Origin: Tsukamurella paurometabola DSM 20162
GTDB taxonomy: Bacteria; Actinomycetota; Actinomycetes; Mycobacteriales; Mycobacteriaceae
Length of the DNA stretch: 64,000 bases
Direction of reading: 5' to 3'
Assembly: GCF_000092225.1 (NCBI RefSeq)
Contig: NC_014158.1
Location: 3,100,001 to 3,164,000 of the forward strand
Part shown: positions 25,745 through 34,235 of the stretch, piece after piece
How positions within the stretch are numbered: position 1 is the first letter of the stretch
Layout: each line of letters begins with the position of its first letter
Program-made: the position numbers and the translations under genes
The notes under the pieces: model-generated
Databases searched by the model: none
The model's input: the letters and a program-made list of their open reading frames with translations, nothing else
Told to the model about the DNA's origin: nothing

Positions 25745-25785
25745 CGTATCGAGTGCCGTTGAAGTCAGCGAGTCATGCCCGTCTG

Positions 25786-26610
25786 TCAGAACTCTGCCGC
25801 CCCCTCGGTGTGTGCGAGTCGGTAGCTGTGGGTGCCGGTTTCGATGATGGTGCCGCGGTAGGTCAACCGGTCGACGATGGCGGCGCAGAGCCGGGGGTCG
25901 GTGAAGGTGTCGGTCCAGCCGGAGAAGGATTGGTTGGAGGCGATCGCGACGCTGTTCTTCTCCTCGCGTTCGGTGAGGACTTGGAAGAGCAGTTCGGCGC
26001 CGCGGCGGTCGAGTTCCATGTAGCCGAGCTCGTCAATGATGAGCAGGTCAACGCGGCCGTAGCGGTTGATGGTCTTGGCGAGCTGCTTGTCGTCAGCGGC
26101 TTCGACCAGCTCGTTCACCAGTTTCGTGGCGAGGGTGTAGCGGACTCTAAAGCCCTGCTCAGCGGCGGCGGTTCCCAATCCGATCAGCAGGTGGGATTTG
26201 CCGGTTCCGGAGTCGCCGATCAGGCAGAGCGGCAGGCCGTGGCGGATCCAGTCGCCGGTGGCGAGCTGGTGGATGGTGGCGGCCTCGATGTCGGGGTTGG
26301 CGTCGAAGTCGAAGTCCGCCAACCACTTATCCCTCGGGAACCCGGCGGCTTTCACGCGGCGAACAGTCGAGCGCCGGTCGCGGTCATCGACCTCCGCCAG
26401 GAGGAGTTCGGCGAGGAACCCCTGATACGAGAGCTGTTGCTTGGCCGCGGCGGCGAGGTGCTGGTCGATCATCGACCGCACCGTCGGTAGCCGCAGGCGT
26501 CGGCAGGCTTGGTCAACGGCAGCGATCGCGGCTTCTTCGGTGAGACCTCCGCGGCGCCGCAGTGATGGCGCCAGCGTGGTGGCCTGGGACTTCGAGGTGG
26601 TGGTGCTCAT
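25786..26610 (-). CDS. istB: IS21-family helper ATPase IstB
   Basis: A 274-residue AAA+ ATPase that assists IstA in target selection and strand transfer. The Walker A loop is CLIGDSGTGKSHLLIGLG (about residue 108), the Walker B is LLIIDELGYMELDR, and sensor residues follow in SVAIASNQSF. Its start overlaps the istA stop by 4 bp (ATGA), the arrangement usual in the family. Length and motifs are intact, so it is probably functional. Confidence 0.95.
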   Translation of the reverse strand: MSTTTSKSQATTLAPSLRRRGGLTEEAAIAAVDQACRRLRLPTVRSMIDQHLAAAAKQQLSYQGFLAELLLAEVDDRDRRSTVRRVKAAGFPRDKWLADFDFDANPDIEAATIHQLATGDWIRHGLPLCLIGDSGTGKSHLLIGLGTAAAEQGFRVRYTLATKLVNELVEAADDKQLAKTINRYGRVDLLIIDELGYMELDRRGAELLFQVLTEREEKNSVAIASNQSFSGWTDTFTDPRLCAAIVDRLTYRGTIIETGTHSYRLAHTEGAAEF

Positions 26611-28304
26611 GGGTGCCTTTCCGGAGTCGGTGGTGGTGGAGCGTCTGAGGCGGTGCGCCGACGGAGGAGCCGGTCGTAGGCGGCGACCGTCGGTAGTGGC
26701 CGTCGGTCAGGTGGGAGGCCGGCGATCACCGCGGCCGGGTCTGCGAGGCGTCGTTGGGTGAGGCTGACAACTCGTTGCTCACGCCGATCAGCGTGGCGAA
26801 CGCGATGACGACCCGAGCTGGCCCCACCCGTCATGTCGCTAGTGGTCAGCAGTGCTGCGTCTGCGCGGCGGGCCTCCACCGCGACCACCTCGACGGTCAC
26901 CGCCCCGACCCGCAATGCAGCGTCGATGCCGGCAGTCACCGCGTCCGCGGGCAGGCTGCGGTGCAAGAGCAGCACGTCGATCAGCTCGCTGGTGCCGTCG
27001 ACGTCACCGTTCACTCTTCGGGCTGCGGCCCAGAACGCGTCGTGGCTGGCGGTGAACACCCCCGCTGCGCGGGCTTGAGCCAACGCTGTTGATCCCGGCA
27101 GGGCGCCGGGTTTGAACTTGAGAACCTCGAGGTAGTGGTCGAGGTCGACCTTCGCGATACCGCGGCCGGCGACGCGCTGGTGCCGCGCGACTAGGGCGCG
27201 GCCGTCGTAGACCAGCAGCTGAGAGGCCTGCAGGGAGACGCGGACTCGGCGGCCGATCAGATGCGCCGGCACCGAGTAGCGGACCATCCGAACGGTGATC
27301 ATCGCCGAGCGGTCCACCCGCGGTGTGAGGACCAGACCAGGGTCGAAATCCTCCACCGGCAACGGAGCCAGCGCAGCCCGGTCGTGCTGGTAGTCCTGGC
27401 CGACGGTCCGCAGTCGGCCGTCGATACGCCGGCCCTCATCGCGCGCTTCCCAAGTTTTGATCTGCTCGTTGAGCTCATCAAGGGACTCCACCTGCGGCAT
27501 CGGGGTCAAACGGTTGCGGCGAAACCAACCGACCTCGCCCTCAACGCCACCCTTCTCATGCGCCCCGGCGATACCAGGCTGGCAGTAGAACGGATCGAAC
27601 CCGTAGTGCGAGTGAAACAACGTCCAGCGCGGGTTCTCCTGCCGGCGCCGGTCCCCGCCCTGCAGCACCGCGACCACCGCCGAGGTCAGGTTGTCGTAGC
27701 GGATGTGCCGGGTCGGGACCCCACCGAGCTCGCGGAACGCCTCCACGTGTCCTTCGAGGAACGCTTCCTGCCCGCCGATCGGATAGACCCGGTGAATGGC
27801 CTTGCCCGAATGCGAGAGCCGGTAGACGAACATGTGGCACTTGGTCTTGACCCCGTTCAGGATCACCCAAACCTCGCCGAAGTCGACCTCCGCCTCCGCA
27901 CCCGGCGCGTGATCCTGAGCGATGAACACCTCCGTGCGCCGTCCGGCCTCCACCTCGATCTGCGCCCGCCGAACCCGCACGTAGTCCCGCACCGTCGAAT
28001 ACGACAACTCGACCGCGCCGTGCTCGATCGCCAAACGTTCCCGGATCCGCGTCGCCGTATGCCGCTGCTTCCGAGGAGCCTGAAGATCCGACCGCAGCAT
28101 CGCATCGATCGCCGCCTTGAACGGATCCAACCGCGGCGATGACCGCTCCGGCGTCTTCCGCGGCGGCGGCTCCGCCGACGACAACGCCTGCCGCACCGTC
28201 CGACGATGCACACCATGTTTCCGGGCTAACGCCCGGATACTCATGCCCTCGACCCGGGCATCCCGCCGAATCTGCGCGAACAGCTCCACCTTCGATCCCA
28301 TCAT
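26607..28304 (-). CDS. istA: IS21-family transposase IstA
   Basis: A 565-residue DDE transposase. An N-terminal helix-turn-helix (MSIRALARKHGVHRRTVRQAL) is followed by a retroviral-integrase-type core: VDFGEVWV holds the first Asp, IRYDNLTSAV the second, and GAHEKGGVEGEVGWFRRN the Glu. The C-terminal basic region is usual. The gene is complete and starts near the right end of the element, so transcription runs inward from the terminal repeat. It should be catalytically intact. Confidence 0.95.
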   Translation of the reverse strand: MMGSKVELFAQIRRDARVEGMSIRALARKHGVHRRTVRQALSSAEPPPRKTPERSSPRLDPFKAAIDAMLRSDLQAPRKQRHTATRIRERLAIEHGAVELSYSTVRDYVRVRRAQIEVEAGRRTEVFIAQDHAPGAEAEVDFGEVWVILNGVKTKCHMFVYRLSHSGKAIHRVYPIGGQEAFLEGHVEAFRELGGVPTRHIRYDNLTSAVVAVLQGGDRRRQENPRWTLFHSHYGFDPFYCQPGIAGAHEKGGVEGEVGWFRRNRLTPMPQVESLDELNEQIKTWEARDEGRRIDGRLRTVGQDYQHDRAALAPLPVEDFDPGLVLTPRVDRSAMITVRMVRYSVPAHLIGRRVRVSLQASQLLVYDGRALVARHQRVAGRGIAKVDLDHYLEVLKFKPGALPGSTALAQARAAGVFTASHDAFWAAARRVNGDVDGTSELIDVLLLHRSLPADAVTAGIDAALRVGAVTVEVVAVEARRADAALLTTSDMTGGASSGRHRVRHADRREQRVVSLTQRRLADPAAVIAGLPPDRRPLPTVAAYDRLLRRRTASDAPPPPTPERHP

Positions 28305-28400
28305 CGACCACCACCTGCTTCAGCTCGGAAACGATGTTCACGAGCAACCATCAGATGGGGCCAGATCAAACCGCCGCAACACCACCGGCGAGTCGCAAAC

Positions 28401-28450
28401 GGGTCCAAGTCAAGCCGTCGAACCGGGGCCTACCCAAGCTGTCACAACCA
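28401..28450 (-). repeat. Right terminal repeat of the IS21-family element
   Basis: Read inward on the minus strand it begins TGGTTGTGACAGCTTGGG and has CTTGACTTGGACCC at 28414-28401, the counterpart of the left motif at the same distance from the end. A further copy of the motif (TTTGATCTGGCCCC) lies at 28370-28357. Confidence 0.8.
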
Positions 28451-29124
28451 CCCACAATGGGCGCGAGGTATGTGTACGTGCAATACGCGGCCAAGAACAG
28501 TCCGAACGTAGTGACGAGACCCCACCTGATCGGGGCACTCCGCAGGAGATTGAGCCGCCCGGTCGAAGCTGCCGGGACCGGCACCGTCGGCAACCAGAGG
28601 AACACCCCGACTGCCGACACCACGGCCAATCCAGCAACGAACAAGAAGGCGCCACGCCAGCCAACGAGCGCGCCGATCACCGTTCCGATCGGGGCGCCGA
28701 CGGTGAGCGCCAGAGCGTTCCCGCTCGCGGTGACCGCGATGGCTCGCGGCAGGTCCTCCGGTTTGCTCAGGGCGGCGGCCGCGCTGGCCGCCGGAGCGGC
28801 GAAGAGCGCCGCGGTCACCGCAGCCGCCACGCGGGCGACGGTGAGCACGGCGAAATTGCTCGCGACTGCCGCGAGAACGTTCGACAAGGCGAAGCCGATC
28901 GCCGCTCCTACAAGCAGCGTCTTCGGCGGAACACGATGGAAGAGCGCGATCAGCGGCGGCCCCGCGAGTGCGTACACCAGGGCGAACACGGTCACGAGCT
29001 GACCACACAGCGCCACCGAGGCATGAACGTCGGCGGCGACTTCAGGCAGGATTCCGGCAATCACATAGCCCTCGGTGCCGACGGTGAAGGTACCGAAGGC
29101 GAGGAGATAGATTCTAGGGTTCAT
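28451..29124 (-). pseudogene. 5' half of the MFS transporter disrupted by the IS21 element
   Basis: About 224 codons from MNPRIYLLAFGTFTVGTEGY to APIV encode the first seven or so membrane helices of a DHA1-type MFS transporter, including the LIALFHRVPPKTLL loop. Translation would then run into the element and end after about 28 foreign residues near 28366. The gene starts 127 bp from the divergent ArsR gene, whose operator may have controlled it. The 3' half is at 23363-23897. Confidence 0.9.
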
Positions 29125-29206
29125 GAGCTAACGGTATGACAGTCGTTGAACCATTGAAATAGAAAGAATTGTGATGCCGACCACGCTACGTCGTCGAACG
29201 GAGGGG

Positions 29207-29224
29207 GTTCAAACGTTTTTGAAC
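29207..29224. promoter_or_regulatory. Inverted-repeat operator between the MFS and ArsR genes
   Basis: GTTCAAA-CGTT-TTTGAAC is a perfect 7-bp inverted repeat with a 4-bp spacer, in the 127-bp divergent gap. A TAGGTT -10 candidate (29239-29244) lies 14 bp downstream, so the repeat covers the -35 region of the ArsR gene and fits an autoregulated divergent operator. Confidence 0.55.
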
Positions 29225-29251
29225 TATCGTCCGAGTGCTAGGTTAGTACGT

Positions 29252-29608
29252 GTGAGAGATCCGTTCCACGCAGAACTCAGCGAGGTGTCGCTCGCCCAGG
29301 TCATGAACGGCCTGAGCGACCCCCTCCGGCTCCGAATCGTCACACTGCTCGGCGATCAGGGCGAGATGGAGTGCTGGCGGATTTACGAGACTCTAGGCAT
29401 CAGCAAGTCGAACGCCTCGCACCACTTCCGCGTGCTGCGCGAGTGCGGCCTGATTCGACGAACCCACAACGGGCAGCAACAGAGCGCTTCACTGCGACGA
29501 GCAGAATTCGACGACCGATTCCCCGGCCTGCTCGACAGTGTGCTCAAGGTGAGCAGAGCCGAACAGGGCGAAATCGCTCTCGCTACCCGCTCGGACCGGG
29601 ACGCCTGA
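29252..29608 (+). CDS. ArsR-like winged-helix transcriptional regulator
   Basis: A 118-residue winged-helix regulator. It reads LAQVMNGLSDPLRLRIVTLL, then the recognition region RIYETLGISKSNASHHFRVLRECGLI and a short wing. It belongs to the ArsR group without metal ligands that is often found divergent from MFS exporters. The GTG at 29252 is preferred because a palindrome and -10 box lie just upstream; an earlier GTG at 29171 would place the operator inside the coding region. Its presumed target, the divergent MFS gene, is broken by the IS element. Confidence 0.85.
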   Translation: MRDPFHAELSEVSLAQVMNGLSDPLRLRIVTLLGDQGEMECWRIYETLGISKSNASHHFRVLRECGLIRRTHNGQQQSASLRRAEFDDRFPGLLDSVLKVSRAEQGEIALATRSDRDA

Positions 29609-29842
29609 CTCGTCGAGACCGGGCCGCCGAGCTGCACCAAGCCTGACCGCCGGTCGTCTTAGCTCGGCGATCGCCCGCGTCGCGGCACGGCCGCCTCGTG
29701 AGCGAATCTCATTGCCATGCCATTCGGACTGAGCTCACCCACGAATACAACGATGTACACGCTGGAGATTGCCTGGCCGGGCCGTCGCCTCCGACCGAAG
29801 CTGGACCGCGACGGAGTGCCCTGCTCTGAGGCCCGACATGAA

Positions 29843-29871
29843 AGTGCCCCCGACCTGGGGCCGGGGGCACT
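29843..29871 (-). terminator. Terminator of tmRNA
   Basis: A perfect 10-bp stem (AGTGCCCCCG at 29843-29852 with its complement at 29862-29871) with a 9-nt loop, followed on the minus strand by TTTC. It starts 5 bp beyond the tmRNA 3' end. Confidence 0.8.
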
Positions 29872-29875
29872 CTCG

Positions 29876-30243
29876 TGGAGCCGCCGGGAATTGAACCCGG
29901 GTCCTCCGTCATTTCTACGGGGCTTCTCCGTGCGCAGTCCGCTGTGTCTCTACTCGGATCTCCCAGTCTCACGGACGAGCAAGGATGACGATCCCAGTCG
30001 CTGTTTGATGTCCCTCACGATGCCGCGACCGCACCGTGAGGTGAATCCCTCTAGCTGATGCCAGGAACCGGGCCGAGGGCGAACCCGGGCTGACAGACTC
30101 GCTTTGCTACTTAGGCAGCAAGAGCGAAGTCGCGCTGATTGGAATCGGCGCTTATAGGGTTGCTGCGACGCTTACGGTGGTCTCCAGCCTGCACCGGCAC
30201 GCTTCCCCCGCGTCAACAAACGAAGTCGAAACCGATCGGCCCC
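29876..30243 (-). ncRNA. ssrA: Transfer-messenger RNA (tmRNA)
   Basis: A 368-nt one-piece tmRNA on the minus strand. The ends form a tRNA-like acceptor arm (GGGGCCG with CGGCTCC) and the 3' T arm reads GGTTCAATTCC. The 5' end has the conserved GGTTTCGACTTCG. The internal reading frame encodes the tag ADSNQRDFALAA before TAA at about 30111-30149. With SmpB it rescues stalled ribosomes and marks the unfinished protein for proteolysis. smpB lies 340 bp upstream on the same strand. Confidence 0.95.
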
Positions 30244-30352
30244 TCATCGTCCGCCTCAGCGGAAGCCCATCCCTTGCGGGGTGGAGACTCCAGAGTACCC
30301 CACCCGACCCGCGACGCGTCCACCGGTTTTCCCGCCGGCGAACAGGAGACGC

Positions 30353-30472
30353 TCAGGTCAGGCGCACTCGCATGCTGGTCGACGAGGCGGTCATGTTGGC
30401 GAGCACGGTGAGTAGCACCGCTCCGGCTCGACGCGCCCACGACTTGATCTTGATCTTGTTCTCGACGCTCAT
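30353..30472 (-). CDS. Possible 39-residue small protein
   Basis: A 39-codon ORF starting MSVENKIKIKSWARRAGAVL between smpB and ssrA. It has a strong GGAGGTG 5 nt before the ATG. The protein is basic at its start, with a short hydrophobic stretch (AGAVLLTVLANMTA) and a basic end, which could be a small membrane peptide. Three tandem 9-bp repeats lie just upstream. No family was recognised, and the ORF is short enough to be chance, so confidence is modest. Confidence 0.45.
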   Translation of the reverse strand: MSVENKIKIKSWARRAGAVLLTVLANMTASSTSMRVRLT

Positions 30473-30487
30473 CGGACACCTCCACCC

Positions 30488-30514
30488 GAGTCACAGGAGT
30501 CACATGAGTAACTC
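30488..30514 (-). promoter_or_regulatory. Three tandem 9-bp repeats upstream of the small ORF
   Basis: GAGTCACAG, GAGTCACAT and GAGTAACTC follow each other without gaps, the first two differing at one base. They stand 16-42 bp before the 39-codon ORF start, where a transcription factor could bind in tandem. They look like iterated regulator half-sites with a 9-bp period; the regulator is unknown. Confidence 0.5.
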
Positions 30515-30582
30515 TGTCCTCTAGTGAACGCCCCACCGGTCGCCGAGGCAACGCGCCACGCCCAAGCGCGACCGCTGAATAT

Positions 30583-31062
30583 TTATCCGCGCATCCCCTT
30601 GACGCGACGGCCCAACTCACGCACCAATTCGCGCTCCGCGGTGCGGCGGGCGATGTCCTGCCGCTTGTCGTAATCCTGCTTGCCCTTGGCGAGCGCCAAC
30701 TCGACCTTCACTCGGCCGTCGCTGAAGTACATCGACAGCGGCACCAACGTCTGATTCCCCTCGCGCACCTTGCCGGTCAGCGAGTCGATCTCGCGGCGAT
30801 GCATGAGCAGCTTCCGGGTGCGTCTCGGCGTGTGATTGGTCCACGAGCCGTTCCCGTACTCCGGGATGTGCAGGCCCCGAAGCCACACCTCGCCGTCGTC
30901 GATCGTGGCGTACGCGTCGACCAGCGACGCCTTACCCTCACGCAGGGCCTTCACCTCGGTACCCACCAGCACCACGCCCGCCTCGAAGGTGTCGAGGATG
31001 GCGTAGTTGTGGCGCGCCTTGCGGTTGCTCGCGATCACCGAGCGCCCCTTCTCCTTCGCCAT
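30583..31062 (-). CDS. smpB: SsrA-binding protein SmpB
   Basis: A 159-residue oligonucleotide-binding beta-barrel protein that binds tmRNA and brings it to stalled ribosomes. Typical blocks are [54 protein letters not shown] and the basic C-terminal tail [23 protein letters not shown] 31062 gives the family N terminus. It lies 101 bp after ftsX on the same strand and next to ssrA. Confidence 0.95.
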   Translation of the reverse strand: MAKEKGRSVIASNRKARHNYAILDTFEAGVVLVGTEVKALREGKASLVDAYATIDDGEVWLRGLHIPEYGNGSWTNHTPRRTRKLLMHRREIDSLTGKVREGNQTLVPLSMYFSDGRVKVELALAKGKQDYDKRQDIARRTAERELVRELGRRVKGMRG

Positions 31063-31163
31063 CTCGTGTTCCCTTTCGATCTCATACGGACGATGCCCGT
31101 GGCGGACAACCAACCCATTCTACGGGCGGCCGCCGACGGCGGGAAAGCGAGTTTCGCTCCGGG

Positions 31164-32069
31164 CTACTCGCGCACGTAGAAGCGCAGCGTCAGGTACGCC
31201 GTGAGCCCGGCGCCCAGCGCACCCGTGAGGATCAGCCACGGGGACACCAGCCACACATCGGTGGTGGTGATCCTCGCCAGGATGTTGACGCCGTAGAACT
31301 CACGCAACGCCCGGTCGAAGAAGAAGGTCTTGCCGGCGAACAGCCCGCCGATGGCGAGTACCGCACCGATCACGGCGGCGAACATCGCTTCCAGCAGGAA
31401 CGGGAGCTGAGTGTACCAACGGCTGGCGCCGACCAGGCGCATGATCGACACCTCCGTCCGCCGGGTGTACGCGGCCACCTGCACCATGTTGGCGATCAGC
31501 AGGACCGCGGCCACAGCTTGGATCAGCGCGATGAAGAAGGCGGCATTGCGGGCGCCGTTGAGCACGGAGAAGACCCGTTCGACCAGCTTGCGCTGGTCTT
31601 GCACATCGGTCACGCCCGGCTGCGCCTTGGCGGTGTCGATCACCGCGGAGAACTTGGAATCATCGTCGACCCGCACCTTGAACGACGCCGGGAGCACACC
31701 GGGACGCACCAATTCCGCCAGGTCGGGCTGCTCCGCGAAGGTCTTCGTCTTCGCGGTGTTCACAGCCTGCGCCTGCGAGATGTAGTCCACGGAATCGACG
31801 CCAGGCTGCTGCTTGAGGGTGGTCTCGATCGCCTGGCACACGGCCTTCTGGCAGTCGGGGTCGTCGGCGGCGACCTTGTCGTCGACGAACACCTGGATCT
31901 CCACGCGCTGGAGGAAGATGTCCTGGCTCTTATCGGCCATCCGGACCACCAGTAGGCCGCCGCCGAACATGCCCAGCGAGATGGCGGTGGTGAGGATCAT
32001 GGCGATGGTCATGCTCACGTTCCGGCGCAGGCCGGTAGCGACCTCGCTGGTGATGAAGCTGGCACGCAC
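31164..32069 (-). CDS. ftsX: Cell-division permease-like protein FtsX
   Basis: A 301-residue protein with four membrane helices and a large extracytoplasmic loop after the first, the layout of FtsX. It starts [27 protein letters not shown] and ends with [21 protein letters not shown]. The loop carries two Cys in [14 protein letters not shown]. With FtsE it couples ATP hydrolysis to control of peptidoglycan hydrolases at division. The GTG at 32069 matches homologues; upstream in-frame codons run into the ftsE end. The genes are 40 bp apart. Confidence 0.93.
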   Translation of the reverse strand: MRASFITSEVATGLRRNVSMTIAMILTTAISLGMFGGGLLVVRMADKSQDIFLQRVEIQVFVDDKVAADDPDCQKAVCQAIETTLKQQPGVDSVDYISQAQAVNTAKTKTFAEQPDLAELVRPGVLPASFKVRVDDDSKFSAVIDTAKAQPGVTDVQDQRKLVERVFSVLNGARNAAFFIALIQAVAAVLLIANMVQVAAYTRRTEVSIMRLVGASRWYTQLPFLLEAMFAAVIGAVLAIGGLFAGKTFFFDRALREFYGVNILARITTTDVWLVSPWLILTGALGAGLTAYLTLRFYVRE

Positions 32070-32109
32070 GGCAATCAGTCCTTCGGATTCGTCTGAAATC
32101 AGCGGGCGG

Positions 32110-32799
32110 TCAGCGGCCGAGGCCGTACACGCCGGTGGCGTCGTCACGCACGATGTCGCCCAGGCGGAACTCGATCACGCGGCGCCGCATCGAGTCCACG
32201 ATGTGGCGGTCGTGGGTGGCCATCACCACGGTGGTACCCGACCGGTTGATGCGGTCGAGCACGTCCACGATCTCTGCGGAGGTATCCGGGTCGAGGTTGC
32301 CGGTGGGCTCGTCGGCGAGCAGCAGCAAGGGCCGGTTGGCGATCGCGCGGGCGATGGCCACGCGCTGCTTCTCGCCACCCGACAACTCGTTCGGCATGCG
32401 ATTGGCTTTGCCGCCCAAGCCCACGTAGTCCAGCACCTGCGGCACCGTCCGGTCGATCACGTTGCTCGGCTTGCCGATCACCTCCAGGGCGAAGGCCACG
32501 TTCTCGGCCACCGTCTTCTGCTGCAGCAGACGGAAGTCCTGGAACACGCAGCCGAGCGACTGCCGCAGCTGCGGCACCTTACGGCCCGACAGCTTGTTGA
32601 CGTGGAAGTCGCCCACGTACACGTCGCCGGCGGTGGGCTTGTCCTCCTTGAGGAGCAGCCGGAAGAACGTCGATTTGCCCGATCCCGAGGGACCGATCAG
32701 AAAGGCGAACTCCCCCTTGCCGATACTCAGCGACAGGTCGTTCAGCGCCGGCCGGGCCGACGCCTTGTATTTCATCGTGACGTTCTGGAGCGTGATCAC
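32110..32799 (-). CDS. ftsE: Cell-division ATP-binding protein FtsE
   Basis: A 229-residue ABC ATPase that partners FtsX. Walker A is [15 protein letters not shown] (about residue 36), the signature is [14 protein letters not shown], Walker B is [13 protein letters not shown], and the switch His is in [11 protein letters not shown]. Length and the start [12 protein letters not shown] are normal. It forms an operon with the Pro-rich membrane protein upstream and ftsX and smpB downstream, as in other Mycobacteriales. Confidence 0.95.
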   Translation of the reverse strand: MITLQNVTMKYKASARPALNDLSLSIGKGEFAFLIGPSGSGKSTFFRLLLKEDKPTAGDVYVGDFHVNKLSGRKVPQLRQSLGCVFQDFRLLQQKTVAENVAFALEVIGKPSNVIDRTVPQVLDYVGLGGKANRMPNELSGGEKQRVAIARAIANRPLLLLADEPTGNLDPDTSAEIVDVLDRINRSGTTVVMATHDRHIVDSMRRRVIEFRLGDIVRDDATGVYGLGR

Positions 32800-32826
32800 G
32801 GTCGCCCAGTGTACTGACGACGGGCC

Positions 32827-33309
32827 CTAACTCGGTGCAACCGTTGTTGTCGGTGCGCCGCCGGGCGTCGTGGTCTCGGGCCCGGGCCCGGGGAACGGCG
32901 GCGGTGTGGCCGGGTTCGGGGCGCTGGTCACCGTCGTGGTGCCCGACGGTGCCGTGCCGCTCACCGTCGACTCACCCGAGCGCGGAGCGGCACTGCCGGA
33001 GACCGATGGCCCGGACGAGGGTGAACCGGACGGCCGGGACGACGAGGCGGGCGTGCTGACGGGGCGACTGTAGGTCGTGGTCTCGGAGAACCACGGTGGC
33101 GGCGTCGGCTCCGTGGATGTGGAGGCCGGCGGTTGACCGGTCCGGCGTTCTTCCGCCGGCACGAACTGGGTGCGCAGATCCTGATACCACCACATCAGCA
33201 CCACGAACAGCACCACCAGGATGGCCGTGCTGGTGCGAATACGAGTGCCGCGGATGTACTTCGGCAGCCGGTCCCACAGGGGCGGCGAAAGCGGTTTCTG
33301 GTCGGTCAT
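32827..33309 (-). CDS. Membrane-anchored Pro/Ser/Thr-rich protein
   Basis: A 160-residue protein with a short cytoplasmic part, one membrane helix (about residues 26-44, TAILVVLFVVLMWWYQDL) and a 110-residue outer tail very rich in Pro, Ser, Thr and Gly without evident fold. It occupies the position of M. tuberculosis Rv3103c, a Pro-rich membrane protein between the MscS-like gene and ftsE. It overlaps the MscS gene by 4 bp. A role at the division site or cell wall is inferred only from position. Confidence 0.8.
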   Translation of the reverse strand: MTDQKPLSPPLWDRLPKYIRGTRIRTSTAILVVLFVVLMWWYQDLRTQFVPAEERRTGQPPASTSTEPTPPPWFSETTTYSRPVSTPASSSRPSGSPSSGPSVSGSAAPRSGESTVSGTAPSGTTTVTSAPNPATPPPFPGPGPETTTPGGAPTTTVAPS

Positions 33310-34235
33310 GTGGCCGCCTTCTCCCCGCCCTGCGGTGTCTCGGTGCGTGGATCGACGGTGTCGGTCAGCGGCTCGACGGAGATGCCCGCGGTGGCCAGGC
33401 TGCGCACGATCCGCTCGCGCAGATTCCGGCCCACCTCGAACTGCTTGCCGGGCAGCGTCCGCGCGACCATGCGCATGTTCACCTGGTCGAGGTCGATCGA
33501 CTCGACGCCCATCACGCTGGGCTCATCGAGAAGCAGGGTGGACATGTAGGGATCCTGGAAGGCGCGCTCCCCCACGGTGTGCAGCAGCGCGTTCACCTTG
33601 CCGAGATCGACAGTGGTGGGCAGCGGGATGTCGACCACGGCACGCGCCCAGTCCTTGGACAGGTTGGTGGCCTTGACCACCTGTCCGTTCGGGACGGTGA
33701 TCACCTCGCCGTCGGTGTTGCGCAGCTTGGTGACGCGCAAGGTCACGTCCTCGACGGTGCCCTCCGCCGTCGAACCGCCGGTGAGCGCGAGGTTCACCAC
33801 GTCGCCGAACCCGTACTGCCGCTCGGTGATCAGGAAGAACCCGGCGAGCAGATCCTGCACCACGCGCTGCGCGCCGAAGCCCAGCGCGGCGCCGATCACC
33901 GTGGCGGGGGCGACCAGCGCGGTGATCGGCACGCCGAGCGCCACGATGATCTGATACCCCGCGAGCAGATAGATCGCGGCGATCGCCACCCAGCTGATCA
34001 CCTGGATCACGGCGTGCTGATGCTTCGCCGATTCGGAACGGACCAGTGAGTCGCTGTTCTTGAACTCGGCGTCGATCCGCATGGTGACACGCGCGGAAGC
34101 CCAGTTCACGAAGCGGTTCGCCAGGACGGCCGCGATCGACCACAGGGCTATCGGGAGAACCCGCTCGAACATCAGCAACCGCCACCCCGTCGAATCGGGG
34201 AACGTGATCGCGAGTTCGAGCGTCTCAGTCGTCAT
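33306..34235 (-). CDS. Small-conductance mechanosensitive channel (MscS family)
   Basis: A 309-residue MscS channel with three predicted membrane helices. The pore-lining third helix region is [22 protein letters not shown], and the beta domain follows with [43 protein letters not shown]. It would open on hypo-osmotic shock to release solutes. ATG 34235 is chosen; a GTG two codons earlier is possible. It overlaps the prfB stop and the next gene by a few bases, so it belongs to the prfB-ftsEX operon. Confidence 0.9.
   Translation of the reverse strand: MTTETLELAITFPDSTGWRLLMFERVLPIALWSIAAVLANRFVNWASARVTMRIDAEFKNSDSLVRSESAKHQHAVIQVISWVAIAAIYLLAGYQIIVALGVPITALVAPATVIGAALGFGAQRVVQDLLAGFFLITERQYGFGDVVNLALTGGSTAEGTVEDVTLRVTKLRNTDGEVITVPNGQVVKATNLSKDWARAVVDIPLPTTVDLGKVNALLHTVGERAFQDPYMSTLLLDEPSVMGVESIDLDQVNMRMVARTLPGKQFEVGRNLRERIVRSLATAGISVEPLTDTVDPRTETPQGGEKAAT

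Larger units (their letters stand above)
23898..28450 (-). mobile_element. IS21-family insertion element with passenger genes
   Basis: A 4553-bp element bounded by TGG...CCA ends and flanked by the 6-bp direct repeat CCCACA (23892-23897 and 28451-28456). The imperfect terminal repeats share GGCCCC and a TTTGAtTTGGcCCC-like motif, placed 36 bp from each end (23934-23947; 28401-28414). A second inner copy lies at 28357-28370 on the right, as in the multiple transposase sites of IS21. It encodes IstA and IstB on the minus strand, an 80-residue ORF, and a PRiA4_ORF3 protein on the plus strand. It splits an MFS gene. Confidence 0.9.

Noticed and set aside
29698-29830. A possible 43-codon plus-strand ORF between the ArsR gene and tmRNA
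   Set aside because: Low complexity, no ribosome-binding site and no resemblance to any protein; the roughly 230-bp gap otherwise shows nothing I can support.
30139-30524. Open frames of 90-135 codons over the tmRNA 5' part and the smpB-ssrA gap
   Set aside because: They run through the tmRNA acceptor and tag regions and have no protein-like pattern; only the 39-codon minus-strand ORF has a proper ribosome-binding site.
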